From assembly GCF_905147045.1 (NCBI RefSeq), contig NC_065889.1:11723001-11787000 (forward strand): a DNA stretch of 64,000 nucleotides. Direction: 5' to 3'. Origin of the DNA: Nymphalis io. Its lineage: Eukaryota > Arthropoda > Insecta > Lepidoptera > Nymphalidae. Every line of letters begins with the position of its first letter. Positions within the stretch are counted from its first letter, which is position 1. This document shows, one piece after another, positions 53,989-64,000 of this stretch. Under the pieces are notes generated by a model that had not been told where the DNA came from, did no database searches, and worked only from the letters and a program-made list of their open reading frames with translations. The translations under genes were made by a program, and so were the position numbers.

Positions 53989-55740
53989 ATGTTATTTTTT
54001 ATGTATGTTTTCCTAATTACAAAAATAGCAGAATGTTCTCGAGTAGGTAGTACTTTGTTTTATAAACGACTTACACAAGCTAACTGTTGGAGTGAAGACG
54101 ATTTAACTAAATTACGTGTTCGCAAAATAATTGAAGAAGTTATACCACCACCGGTCACACCAGATATTGTTAACGATAACTATATTATTGAAACGTTAAG
54201 GTATTTTCGTAATACCTTTAAAACAGTTGATAATAATCCAGACAAGAATACCGTAGAAATTCTTAAAGAAGTACTAGCGGACGCGATAGGAGCACATATG
54301 AGGAGTGAAATTCTCCCAACTGCTAGATTTGCCTACTATGCTGGATATGTCTCGTACAGAAATGTAAGAGAGTTACATGATTTCTTTGATGATCTTAAAA
54401 TGTTGTTAAATACACAAGGTGTAGGTTGGAAAAGATCTGATAGTATTCCACAATGGACAAATTTTACAGTTGAGAAGGTTCGAGTTGGACCAACTTATTT
54501 ATTTGATCCATGTGCCCCATTAGTCACAAAACGAGATTCAAATTCCTGTATTCATATACCAGCGCCCATGACAGATGATCATTGCCGACCATCTGCAATT
54601 GCTCTGCCATGGAAATACAACGGTTTATTTAGTTTAATATCACCACTATCGGAAAATATATTACTAAAATATTATACTGTTGGCGCAAAGTGTATATTAC
54701 ACAATTCTCCAGAAACATGTCGTCATTCTGATTTCGTAAGTTTCAACAATGAACTTTGGCATTGGATGAAAAGGGATATTGCTCCTCGGCTCACAGATGA
54801 AAAACTTTATGCCGCATATGGGGGAATTTTGCGAATAGCTGCAGCAGTTCAAAATTATGGAAAAGGATTACATCGACGAAATCTTTACGATATACAAGAC
54901 ACTGGAGTACTAAAATGGCACCCCTGGAGAACTCTTAAGGAATCGTACGTGTATATTAACACCGATTGGACACCACATATGTATGTTGGTGTTGTAGTGC
55001 TGATAGGATTAGCTATTTGCATTCTACAAATATGTTACAGTTATATTGCAGGTAATGATGATGGTTGCCACTGTAGAAATATACCCCGTGCTCCGACAAG
55101 TAAGGACATAGCGTATGCAGAAGTAGAATCTAATATACCTGCCATGTTGCCTTCTCACCAAAGCGCAGTTTATTTTACTGAAAAAAGACGCCAAAAAACA
55201 CCTTCATCCAAAACAAAGTCTCCATCTCTTGGATCTCTAAAGACACAAAAAGTATACGATATGAATGAAAACACCGAAAAGCTCATGGCAGTGATAATGA
55301 GTGATAATGAGGGTACTACTGAAGATTCAGCCATTATTGCTAATGGTGGTTGCAGAATAACTGACAATACAATAAATAAAGGTCACCCAGAAAGATCAAA
55401 AAGTCCGCCAAAGATAGAAACACCGATTACGCAAATGAAAATCGAAAAGAAGCTACCCAAGATTAGAACCCGTGTACCGATGTATTCGACTAGTACGGTC
55501 ACAAACTCTGAACGGACACGTCTAGGTGTAAACGTGACAGATTCTTGGACCGGTTCAGGTAGTTCCACATCGACGCAATCTAGTTCAGTTAGCACAAAAT
55601 CCAGATGTCGTAAGTCCAGAAGCTCTCGTGACTTGGCGTGGGCGCGACGTGTGGTCTCGAAACATTCTCTATGTGCAAAATTAACTTCTGGTACAGAACT
55701 TGATATAAACTCATACACGACACCGCCGTCGCAACGGTAA
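53989..55740 (+). CDS. Unrecognised 583-aa type I membrane protein (single exon)
   Basis: One uninterrupted exon of 583 codons. Order of parts: a hydrophobic signal peptide (MLFFMYVFLITKIAEC); an extracellular region of about 310 residues with several cysteines (QANCWSED, DPCAPL, NSCIHIP, DHCRPSA, AKCILH, ETCRHSD) and a possible glycosylation site (NFT); one membrane helix at about 331-353 (YVGVVVLIGLAICILQIC); and a cytoplasmic tail of about 230 residues rich in Ser, Thr and Lys. Regular features of the outer part include RYFRNTFKTVD, FAYYAGYVSYRNVREL and LWHWMKRDIAP. I do not recognise the family. An alternative ATG at 53984 is out of frame. Moderate AT-rich codon use and complete absence of stops support a real gene. 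It lies head-to-head with RFC1. Confidence 0.88.
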   Translation: MLFFMYVFLITKIAECSRVGSTLFYKRLTQANCWSEDDLTKLRVRKIIEEVIPPPVTPDIVNDNYIIETLRYFRNTFKTVDNNPDKNTVEILKEVLADAIGAHMRSEILPTARFAYYAGYVSYRNVRELHDFFDDLKMLLNTQGVGWKRSDSIPQWTNFTVEKVRVGPTYLFDPCAPLVTKRDSNSCIHIPAPMTDDHCRPSAIALPWKYNGLFSLISPLSENILLKYYTVGAKCILHNSPETCRHSDFVSFNNELWHWMKRDIAPRLTDEKLYAAYGGILRIAAAVQNYGKGLHRRNLYDIQDTGVLKWHPWRTLKESYVYINTDWTPHMYVGVVVLIGLAICILQICYSYIAGNDDGCHCRNIPRAPTSKDIAYAEVESNIPAMLPSHQSAVYFTEKRRQKTPSSKTKSPSLGSLKTQKVYDMNENTEKLMAVIMSDNEGTTEDSAIIANGGCRITDNTINKGHPERSKSPPKIETPITQMKIEKKLPKIRTRVPMYSTSTVTNSERTRLGVNVTDSWTGSGSSTSTQSSSVSTKSRCRKSRSSRDLAWARRVVSKHSLCAKLTSGTELDINSYTTPPSQR

Positions 55741-55882
55741 TAGAGTAATCATTCTTAATAGCTATTTTACATGATTTTATAGAATTACTATGTATTGTCT
55801 AAGATATATACTTTTTATGTAAGGCTTATTTGAAATTGTTAAGGTAATTATTGATGCTTTAGTTGTACTTAGATTTATTGTC

Positions 55883-55888
55883 AATAAA
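55883..55888 (+). terminator. Polyadenylation signal AATAAA
   Basis: The hexamer lies 143 bp past the stop of the membrane-protein gene, with a second overlapping AT-rich copy right after it. Confidence 0.65.
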
Positions 55889-56861
55889 TAATAAACATTA
55901 TACTCTGTTTTTGAGTATTAAAATTACCATATATTGAGCTTTGTTAATTGTATACGAAACGTCACATGTACACAAAACACACACACGATTTAAAATACAA
56001 GTTACCAAAATGCATATTCTGATCAGTGTGGTGCCGGCCTTATCATGGTGTACTATGGAATAAGAATCAAGATGTCGTTGCAGTTAAGAAAAAAAAACCG
56101 TTTTTTTTTTAATATTTTATTAGGTACTGTGTCATACACAATCGTCACGAGAGTAACATAAAATAAAATAATGTATATATTGATAATGAATAAATACTTT
56201 AAACAAAAAAAAAATCTCCAACGCATTTATAAACTATCAAATAAATATACGTATCACAAATAACACACTTTGTACCTTGATAACTGTCATTAATTACTTA
56301 TATTTATATGTTATGGAATAAATTGTCCTTACAACTATATATCGAATATTGAAATCACAGTAATATTTCATTTAATATCTAATTTATAACAAAAATAAAT
56401 TTCAATGTTTTGTAGAAGATAAAACGAAATCGCAAAAATAAACCAAAAGTATATTGACGATTCGAAACAAAAAAAAAAACTATTCATTCTTATTTTATCT
56501 TATATTGATAACAGATCAGTAATATTATTGTAAATAATATTTGAGTCTTAACTTCTCTTTACATAAGATATACACTCATTTGATTGTGATTCTTTTAATT
56601 AAAGATAAGACTATTCAGAATTCTGAATACAACGAATTGTAATTGCAAATTTTTAGAAATTGTCATTTCAATTTGTTTTATTATAAAGTAAATATGAGTC
56701 ATCTAAATTTGAATAATAATTTTACACAGAAACATTTACAAAATAGTTAAAGACTCGCTGCCTGCGGGCTTAATAACTGACGTCAGTACGAAGTTTGAAT
56801 TATGTAATTGGTGTGTAACAAGGTTTTTTTTTTGAGATTATTTTGTATTTTAATAACAGTA

Positions 56862-56990
56862 ACAGCCTGAGAATGTCCCACTGCTGGGCTAAGGCCTCCT
56901 CTCGCTTTTTTTTCGAGGAGGTTTGGAGCTTATTCCACCAAGCTGCTCCAATGCGGGTTGGTGGAATACACATGTTGCAGAACTGTAGTT
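56862..56990 (-). mobile_element. SINE-B 3' fragment
   Basis: AATGTCCCACTGCTGGGC, GGCCTCCTC and GCTGCTCCAATGCGGG match the SINE-B tail half in reverse; the tRNA-like head is missing. Confidence 0.8.
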
Positions 56991-57005
56991 TAATAACATC
57001 TTAGT

Positions 57006-57059
57006 ATAATTTTAAAACAGTTCCTAAAATGAAAATTTTAGGAATTGTTTTAAAATTAT
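57006..57059. repeat. 25-bp near-perfect inverted repeat
   Basis: Arms 57006-57030 and 57035-57059 are reverse complements with one mismatch and a GAAA loop. No neighbouring gene end explains it. Confidence 0.8.
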
Positions 57060-58024
57060 GTCTGTGTAACTTATGTCATTTACAGAATATTATTCATCTA
57101 TTTAATTTTGAATGATTACAAATTTAATTTAATCATTCAATTCTTTACACTGTTTTTTTCTTTCATGATGTTTTATGAGGCACGTAAGTGCGATAAAGAG
57201 CGTCACATGCCGCCAAATATGCTATCCTGCTTCCACGTGTTATTGCCGCTTCCTTGCGAGTAGCGAGCCTTTAACACTAATATAAATTTGAATATAATAA
57301 ACATAAAATATTTCTACTGCCCAAGTTCAAAACCTAAGCCATTATTGAATTCTATTTAAAAATAACTTAATAAAAAAAGTAAATCGATATATATAAAAAA
57401 ATATTAATGAGTAAATAACCAAATTACATGAAAATAATTTCGAACCAATGGTTTTTCATTTTGAAATGGGGCAGCCAATTTTTTTCAAATACGTCATTTT
57501 TTATCATAGTATAATTTTAAAATACTGACAATAAAAGGCACTGAACATTCTAGCAATTGTCACTTATAATTTTGAACACATTATATTAATTTGGTTACAT
57601 CATAAATTGATAGTAATATTAATATATAAAATAATCAGATATATATTTCCCTGTTACATTTTGAACATAATACTTGAAAAGAATACATAAGTAAGCTTAA
57701 ATGAAATTAGACTGAAAATAAATTTGAATCGAATACTATTATATTAATACTAAAGAATAAGAAAGATGTTACAAATAAAACCTATAAGGGTGTTACTCGA
57801 ATGTCGATTGAAGCCATTTATCGATGTCGATAGATTAGTGTGGTGACTTTATCGATCGATAAAATTTATCGGCAATGGAAGCGGGTTCTCCATCAGTATT
57901 GCTTAAAATGTATCACATGTCAATCGATTAGTCTCATAACACCATAATATATATAGGTACAATACAAAGGTACGACTAATTTGTTCAAAACGTTTCTAAT
58001 AAATGACTAATAATAATAATTACG

Positions 58025-61000
58025 TTATTTCTGTATGTCTTTGTACTGGCGGTTGCTCCATTTCCTGTGCATGTGCTTGACGATGTAGAGCGGCAAGCAG
58101 GACACGAGCGTGATCGTTGTCACTTTCCACCAAAAGTCCCAGTGTCGTATGAAATCCGCGTCTGTTTGATGGAAAAACACATTCTCTAGTGCTTTTTTAT
58201 TTATGACACGTACGTACGAACGCAGAATTAGAATTACGCGAGTAGAAAACATATGTATGTATACATAATATATTTATATCTTGAATCAAAACTAAGTTTG
58301 GGTTAAGAAGTGGTTAACTGGACGAGCCGGTTGGCGTGGTTGGTAGATACTTGCCTTTCACGCCAAAGGTTGTGGTTTCGATTCCCATCCAGGACAGACA
58401 TTTGTGTGCATGAACATGTCTGTTTGTCTTGAGTCTGGGTGTTATCTATATAAGTATGTATTTACAAAAGAAAAGTAGTATATGTAGTATATCAGTTGTC
58501 TGGTTTCCATAGCACAAGCTTTGTACAAGCCTAATTTGGGATCAGATGGCCGTGTGTGAAAAATGTCCCAGGATATTATTATTATTATATATTATTAACT
58601 CCCTTGAGTTGTTAAAGTTAATAAAACGGTAAGTACTTATTAATCTAGCTTAAACACAAACAAACACGATTAGTAAGATTTTAAATAAAGAAGCATTAAT
58701 TTTATAAAAATCATACAATAACTCAACAAGTGCTTTTTTTCATTTAGCGATTGTGATAACGCATTAAATACTTCAATAGAATTCAGGGTCTAAAATGTCT
58801 GAATGAAGTTCAAAACTATTAAGAGTGAATACTACCACTGTTTATTTAATTAATGAGCAATATACAAACCAAAGTAGGTGGTAAAGATGAGCAGCGTGGC
58901 AGTATACATGAGCAGACTGATCAGTTCCGCAAGGATCATGAGGCGGTGCCAGGTGTCCACGGTCAGCGCTACCATGATCAGCTCCGTCAGGATAAGCGCC
59001 GTGTAGCTGATCTCTACGATGTGGATCAGCTGCTCTTCGAAGAGGACCAGCGCTCCGTACATTATTACACCGCCTAGTTAGGAACATTAAATGAGACATG
59101 CCAAGTTCAGTTCGCTTGATTTACAGTAACAGTAAGAGCCTGTTAATGTCCCACTGCTGGGCTAAGGCCTCCTCTCCCTTTTGAGGAGAAGGTTTGGAGC
59201 TTATTCCACCACGCTGTTCCAATGCGGGTTGGAAGAATACACATGTGGCAATTTCAATGAAATTAGACACATGCAGGTTTCCTCACGATGTTTTCCTTCA
59301 CCGTCAAGCACGAGATGAATTATAATCACAAATTAAGCAAAGTGAAAATTCAGTGGTGCCTGCCCGGTTTTGAACCTACGATCGTCGGTTAAGATTCACG
59401 CGTTCTAACCACAAGGCCATTTCGGCTCATGATTTAAACAACTGTGTTATATGATGATGATGACGTACTTCAGACCGATTTCGACCACGGTGGCCTACCT
59501 CAAGCGAGACTAGCCAAACTGCGTAGGACATATAGAGAGCACAAGTGTGTGCGCAAACACAGGTGCACTCTCCATTCCTTCACTCTCATAATCAAGAAAA
59601 GAAAGAAAAGAGTACAGGAGTAGAAAGAACCATTTCACGTGCTTCCACGTTACGATATATCGCCGATTTAATTTTCACAGTTCAGAATATCGACGCAAAA
59701 CGTGCTGGTCATGTCGGTCGTATAGAGAAGAGTATGAAAAGGAGTTCTATGAGCGGAGGAATAGGCGCCGTGTGAACCTACACCTTCACGTCAGGGTGGA
59801 ATCACCCATTCACACGAAGGGTTTTCCTTTCTCATTTCTCATGATCAAAGCCAAGTTGCGGTATCCACTTCAAGCGTCTGTATGTCCTGAGCAATATCTT
59901 CAAGGCGAGCACCTTCCAAATTTGACTGCGTTATCACTTACTACCATCATCAGGCATAATTATGGGCAAGCGTGATGTTATAAATTAAATCTAAAAAAAC
60001 GGTATAGGTTCTCCAAAAGCCTTACCTTGATAAATAGATATTCCGATCCATATGTAAAACGTTTTGTACGATAGTTGTCGACCCTTTGTCAATTGTTTGT
60101 ATAGCTGCGGGTACCTCAGTGCTGTTGTACTCGAAATATCCTTATCCAATACCTATAAAAACATAATTGTTTAAGTATATAAGAAATGGGTGATTGTTCG
60201 TCAAAAAACTATAATATAAGAATACGCACATCAGAAATTATGTACCGTGATAGCGGGTTACTCAATTTGGATATAAAGTCTTGCAGTATTTTTTTTATTT
60301 ACATATAATTATTATTAATATACAAGTTCGAGTGTGCAATGTCTGTTGTCAATTTAACGTCAACTCAAAAACAAAGGTGCAAACAAAGGTTTTTTTACAT
60401 TAATAATAATAATAATACCCTGGGACATTATTCACACATTTTTTTTGTAAATACATACTTATATAGATAGTTACACCCACACTCAGGACAAACAGACATT
60501 GTTCATGCACACAAATTTCTGTCCTGGGTGGGAATCGAACCCACAACCTTCGGCGTGAAAGGCAGGTATATACTAACCACGCCAACCGGCGCGTCAATTT
60601 ATTTCGACATTCTATTTCGGGTCAATGTTTCCTTTATAAGTTTGTTGCATAGATTTTGAAATTACTGGAGATGTTTAGGTTTGTCGAAAATTTAAAAGGA
60701 CAAAGTTATTTTCCACGATATAAATGAACCCCCCCCCCCCCACCCCCTGCACACGGTACACAAACTTATACTAACGTTATAACGTTATAGGTGACTTACT
60801 AATGAAAATACTGGCAGCATAGTGAAAACAGTTCCATAACCGACCATAAGAAATCCAGGGTAGAGTGACACCGACGAAAAGTAAAATACTACGGAGAACA
60901 CAGCCTAGAAACAGATCAAAACATACAACCGCTACTACTACTACTACTAGAACTATATTATATTCCAATGGCAGCGAGAAAAAAATAAATAAACTTTACA

Positions 61001-62834
61001 TATTCCATGCAATTTGTTCGGAGCTCATTTATCTTACTTCTTAAAACCACTATGTTAGTTCAATATTAATGCAATTATATTTTTCAATATTTCAATAATT
61101 TTTAAATATTGCAAGTGAGTACGGGGCTGTACATGTGAGGTCGCTACCTGCATGGTGGACACGATGAGGCCGCGGTGCACGATGAAGAGGCAGAGCGCGG
61201 CGGAGCGCATGAGCGAGCGGCGCCCGTGCAGCAGCAGCAGGCGCGCCAGGCACGCGAACGCGCGCACGCTCACGTCGCCCGCCAGCGACGCCGCGCGCCC
61301 CTCCGCGCCCTCGATGCCCACGCCTGCGACCCCGCCCGCGTTACTATGGCGTCTGCTTGTGCCATATTATATTATATATGCGTAGTACGTTTTCATGCGA
61401 GCGTGCACGATTCCTTGTGAGTACGACGAGTTACGAGCGTTTGCATTCGATGTAAATGTCATTTCCATATGTTCGTGTATTAGATCAATTAATTTACTAT
61501 TTGATTAATCCTATTCTTGATACAGATTTAGATATAAGCTCCAATGATAAGTCAAAACCGCTTATAAAAGCATTCGACGCACAAAAAGTTTGATTTATCC
61601 TCATTATATACCCCCACTTTACGCACTCACCCATGTCGGCCTCCTGTATCATGGCGACGTCGTTCCCGCCGTCCCCCACGGCGGCCACGACGAGTCCTCT
61701 AGCGCGCAACAGGCGTGCCACGCGAGCCTTCTGTGTGGGCGAGCAGCGCGCCACCACCACCCCCGAGCATTTGCACAGCAGCTCCACGAACTCCTCCTCG
61801 TACGACCGGAGACAAACCTACGCGAGAATTATGTCATGTCGGACATCCTCCGGAATCGGCTACTCTACTCTTTCCGAAGTCGGGTCAGCGAGTCACCTCG
61901 AGCGTCTCCCCCTCGAGGATGAGGTCGGTGCAGTCGGCGTCGGCGGCCAGCGAGGTGAGCAGCGCGTAGGCGGCGCGGCGCGACACGCACTCGGGCGCCG
62001 CCAGCCAGCGCGCGCCGCCGCCCAGCTGCAGCGAGCGCGCGATGCACAGCGCCGTCTCCAGCTTGTCGCCCGTCAGCATCCAGATCTGCACAGCGCGGGC
62101 GGTTACCCCGGAGGTGTGGTGTGGGGGGGGGGGGGGGAGTGGCGGGCGGCGCTACCTTGAGGCCGGCGGCGCGCAGCTGCGCCAGCGTGTGCGGCACGCG
62201 CTCGGCCAGGCGGTCCTCGACGCCGGTGAGCGCCAGCAGCGCCAGGCCGCGCTGCAGCCGCGCCACGCACGCCGCCGTGCGCTCGGCGCGCGCCGTCACG
62301 CTCAGCCGCGCCTCCTTGTACTCGCTCTGCGGCCCGACCGCGGACGATTATCTTGATTACTCATTGATCATTTCGATATTTAAAGCACTAGTATGGATTT
62401 CTAGGAGCCCCCTCTATCATTGCCCTCATTCGATAAACGATTAGGTTTTTATTAAAGGGTGTAAAACTCTGAGTCGTGTTAAATGACGCTATTTATACAT
62501 TTCGGTATGTTATGTTATGTAATACGAGTGCTCGATAAATTAGATCGATATTTCTAACTCATATTCGACTCGTCCGTGAACAAAGTTTTAGATGTATGTA
62601 AGTAAGATGATGAAACTTGAAGCTCACTAAGCTAACGCAGGGCATGTCATATTTAATCACCTCAAATTCCAAGTACTCGTTCTTGGTCAGAGTCTTCTTG
62701 GCGACGACCAGCGTGCGTAGACCTTCAGCCGCTAACTTAGTACACTCCGCCGAGAGCCAGGACGAGTTCAGGAGCTTCGCCAGTGCCACGTCTGCCCCTT
62801 TAACGTAGTACGTGATCGCTTGAGTGTTTTCTTC
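58025..62834 (-). CDS. ATP9: ATP9/Neo1-type P4-ATPase, C-terminal half (5' part outside window)
   Basis: Nine exons on the minus strand: 62661-62834, 62156-62326, 61897-62085, 61631-61817, 61148-61323, 60800-60904, 60026-60152, 58870-59073, 58025-58161 (stop). Phases agree and give 489 aa; the human protein is about 1047 aa, so the N-terminal half lies to the right of the window. Motifs: YYVKGADVALAKLL and EGLRTLVVAKK (nucleotide domain), LTGVEDRL, WMLTGDKLETA, CSPTQKARVARLL, VGDGGNDVAMIQEADMGVGIEG (hinge), then membrane segments with FYFSSVSLYPGFLMVGY, VFSLVLDKD, GVIMYGALVLFEE and SCLPLYIVKH. P4-ATPases move phospholipids to the cytoplasmic leaflet; the ATP9/Neo1 branch acts in Golgi and endosomes. 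Exons from 61148 to 62326 are extremely GC-rich, the others are not. Confidence 0.93.
58322..58598 (+). mobile_element. SINE-C, full length, in the last ATP9 intron
   Basis: It starts ACGAGCCGGTTGGCGTGG, has the head GGTTTCGATTCCCATCC, body TAAGTATGTATTTACAAAAG and ends in ATTATTATTATATATTA. Confidence 0.88.
59124..59430 (-). mobile_element. SINE-B, full length
   Basis: In reverse: tail ACAGTAACAGTAAGAGCC and TCCCACTGCTGGGC at the left; at the right the tRNA-like head (TTCTAACCACAAGGCC, then ATTTCGGCTCA), with the B box seen as TTTTGAACC. Confidence 0.88.
59463..59595 (-). mobile_element. SINE-D fragment
   Basis: CGATTTCGACCACGG, AGCACAAGTGTGTGCGCAA and ACAGGTGCACTC match the 3' part of the SINE-D at 63345-63700. 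The stretch 59596-60020 after it is non-coding by eye and unassigned. Confidence 0.75.
60405..60597 (-). mobile_element. SINE-C, internally deleted
   Basis: In reverse: AATAATACCCTGGGACATT at the left, a short body, and the head with GGGTGGGAATCGAACCCA and CCACGCCAACCGGCGCG at the right. Confidence 0.83.
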
Positions 62835-62975
62835 CTGTGATAAAAAAAAAAACACTGCAATGACAAACTAAAACTAATTACAAAAATTTTAACTTATCTA
62901 ATTACTTAAAACACTGATTTATGTATAATTCGATTATATATTATTTGAGTTTACAACTGCCTTCTTGGCTGGGTT

Positions 62976-63255
62976 ATATTTTTTTATATAAGACATTATA
63001 TTTAGGTGGTAATTGGTAACTCCCACCCATAGACATGGGCGGTGCAAAAAGTATTAATCCCTTACATCGCCAATGCGCCACCAACCTTGGGAACTTAGAT
63101 GTAATGCCCGTTGGGCCTGTAGTTACATTAGCTCACTCACCCTTCCAACCGGAATATAACAATACTAAGTATTTTTGTTTGGCGGTGGAATGTGTGAAGT
63201 GGGTGGTCCTACCAACCTATCCTGTCGGACTTGTACAAAGCCCTACCACCAAGTA
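62976..63255 (-). mobile_element. SINE-A, diverged full-length copy
   Basis: T-run and TATATAAGACATTATAT at the left, CCAATGCGCCACCAACC and GGAACTTAGATGTAATG in the body, AAGCCCTACCACCAAG at the right. It lies in an ATP9 intron. Confidence 0.78.
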
Positions 63256-63344
63256 ATATAATCTATTCTCAGTAGCAGCCGGGAGATAAGATTATCAAAG
63301 TATTATAAATGTCTGTTTTAAACACACTTATTTGCACTATAATA

Positions 63345-63700
63345 ATGTCCTCCAGATCGATTTTGGCTACTACGGCCAATCTCAAGAGAGATTAGCCAAC
63401 TACGCAGGAGATATTAAAGTGCACAAGTGTGTGCGCAACCACAGGTGCACTCTGTATTCCTTAGCTCTCATAATCCGATGGGACGGCAATCCGACACGAT
63501 CGGAAAGAGTTCAGGCGCAAGACCAACTGCTTTACATGATTTTCCGAGGCACGGGACTTACAACTTACAGACTCCGGGCTGCTACTGAGAATTTTCTGTC
63601 TGAAAGACCCAATAACTTTTTATTGACCTGGGAATTAAACCTAGGACCTCCGAGTATGCGGCCTTACATGTAGCCACTAGACCAACGAGATAGACACTAT
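63345..63700 (-). mobile_element. SINE-D copy
   Basis: In reverse: the tRNA-like head is at the right (complement reads TTGGTCTAGTGGCTACATG, then CCTAGGTTTAATTCCCAGG as B box), followed by a long body with CACAAGTGTGTGCGCAACC. It is related to the fragment at 59463-59595. Confidence 0.75.
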
Positions 63701-63816
63701 AATATTGCGTAATTGAATATACCAAATTAATTCAATCAAATATTTATATTCAAATAGATACTTTTACAAGTACTTATGAAGTGCTACCAACATTTAGACA
63801 AAATATATTTTTTAAA

Positions 63817-64000
63817 GCCGAGATGGCCCAGTGGTAAGCACGCGTGAATCTTAACTGATGATGGTTGGTTCAAACCCGGGCAAGCACCACCGAATTTTCA
63901 AGTGCTTAATTTGTGATAATAATTCATCTCGTGCTTTGCAGTGAAGGAAAACATCATATAGGTGAGGAAACCTGCATATGTCTAATTTCATCGAAATTCT
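63817..64000 (+). mobile_element. SINE-B, cut by the window edge
   Basis: The tRNA-like head GCCGAGATGGCCCAGTGGT and B box GGTTCAAACCCGG open the copy; the body continues through GGAAAACATC to the end of the window. Confidence 0.9.

Larger units (their letters stand above)
55889..58024. other. AT-rich spacer before the ATP9 3' end
   Basis: Apart from the SINE-B fragment and one long inverted repeat listed separately, no exon, RNA gene or recognised repeat is seen. It should contain the 3' UTR of the minus-strand ATP9 gene near its right end. Confidence 0.4.

Noticed and set aside
58325..58395. tRNA-like sequence with A and B box-like blocks
   Set aside because: It is the head of SINE-C; the same body follows in every copy and the arms do not form a complete cloverleaf. 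The same applies to the heads of SINE-B and SINE-D.
61590..62444. Long plus-strand open frames opposite ATP9
   Set aside because: They are antisense shadows of GC-rich exons; their products are low-complexity Arg/Ala/Pro.

Overview
This window is nuclear DNA of an insect, almost certainly a moth or butterfly (Lepidoptera). It is AT-rich, its genes have many exons with ordinary GT-AG introns, and its spacer DNA is crowded with SINE, LINE and LTR elements of the type common in lepidopteran genomes. The species cannot be fixed from the sequence alone. All exon calls were made by reading splice signals and keeping phase across junctions.

Layout. 0-10 kb is gene-poor and repeat-rich. It holds the first coding exon of a ZAD-type zinc-finger gene (minus, running off the left edge), a two-exon THAP-domain module (minus) between two copies of a fold-back repeat, a dead Tc1-like transposon and an unrecognised arginine-rich multi-exon gene (minus). 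10.9-18.7 kb is PWP1 (plus, 13 exons, 462 aa), a WD40 ribosome-biogenesis protein, with a decayed RTE-type LINE in intron 11. 20.4-37.0 kb is Got1, cytosolic aspartate aminotransferase (minus, 9 exons, 409 aa); its second intron holds a full-length Ty3/Gypsy retrotransposon (31.0-36.0 kb). 37.5-38.5 kb holds two head-to-head paralogous single-exon genes for small one-helix membrane proteins, possibly NDUFA3-like complex I subunits. 39.5-53.5 kb is RFC1, the large clamp-loader subunit (minus, 18 exons, 1026 aa), with a solo LTR, a LINE and several SINEs in its introns. 54.0-55.7 kb is an unrecognised 583-aa type I membrane protein (plus), head-to-head with RFC1. 58.0-62.8 kb is the C-terminal half of an ATP9/Neo1 P4-ATPase (minus), whose 5' part lies beyond the right edge.

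The cellular genes are unrelated housekeeping neighbours (ribosome biogenesis, amino-acid metabolism, possible respiratory chain, DNA replication, lipid flipping), not one pathway. No new defence or metabolic system was found. The notable signals concern mobile DNA: an apparently intact Gypsy element with LTRs that read as identical, a 4-bp target duplication and a -1 slippery heptamer at its gag/pol overlap; a LINE copy with an internal inversion and an 11-bp target duplication (twin-priming signature); a solo LTR nested in a SINE; and two SINE families whose 3' tails resemble the tails of two LINEs in the same window.

SINE names used here are local labels. SINE-A: about 290 bp, poly-A tail, head starting ACTGGTGGTAGGGC. 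SINE-B: tRNA-like head, tail with CCCAGCAGTGGGAC. SINE-C: tRNA-like head with GGTTCGATTCCCA, (ATT)n tail. SINE-D: tRNA-like head with TGGTCTAGTGGC.
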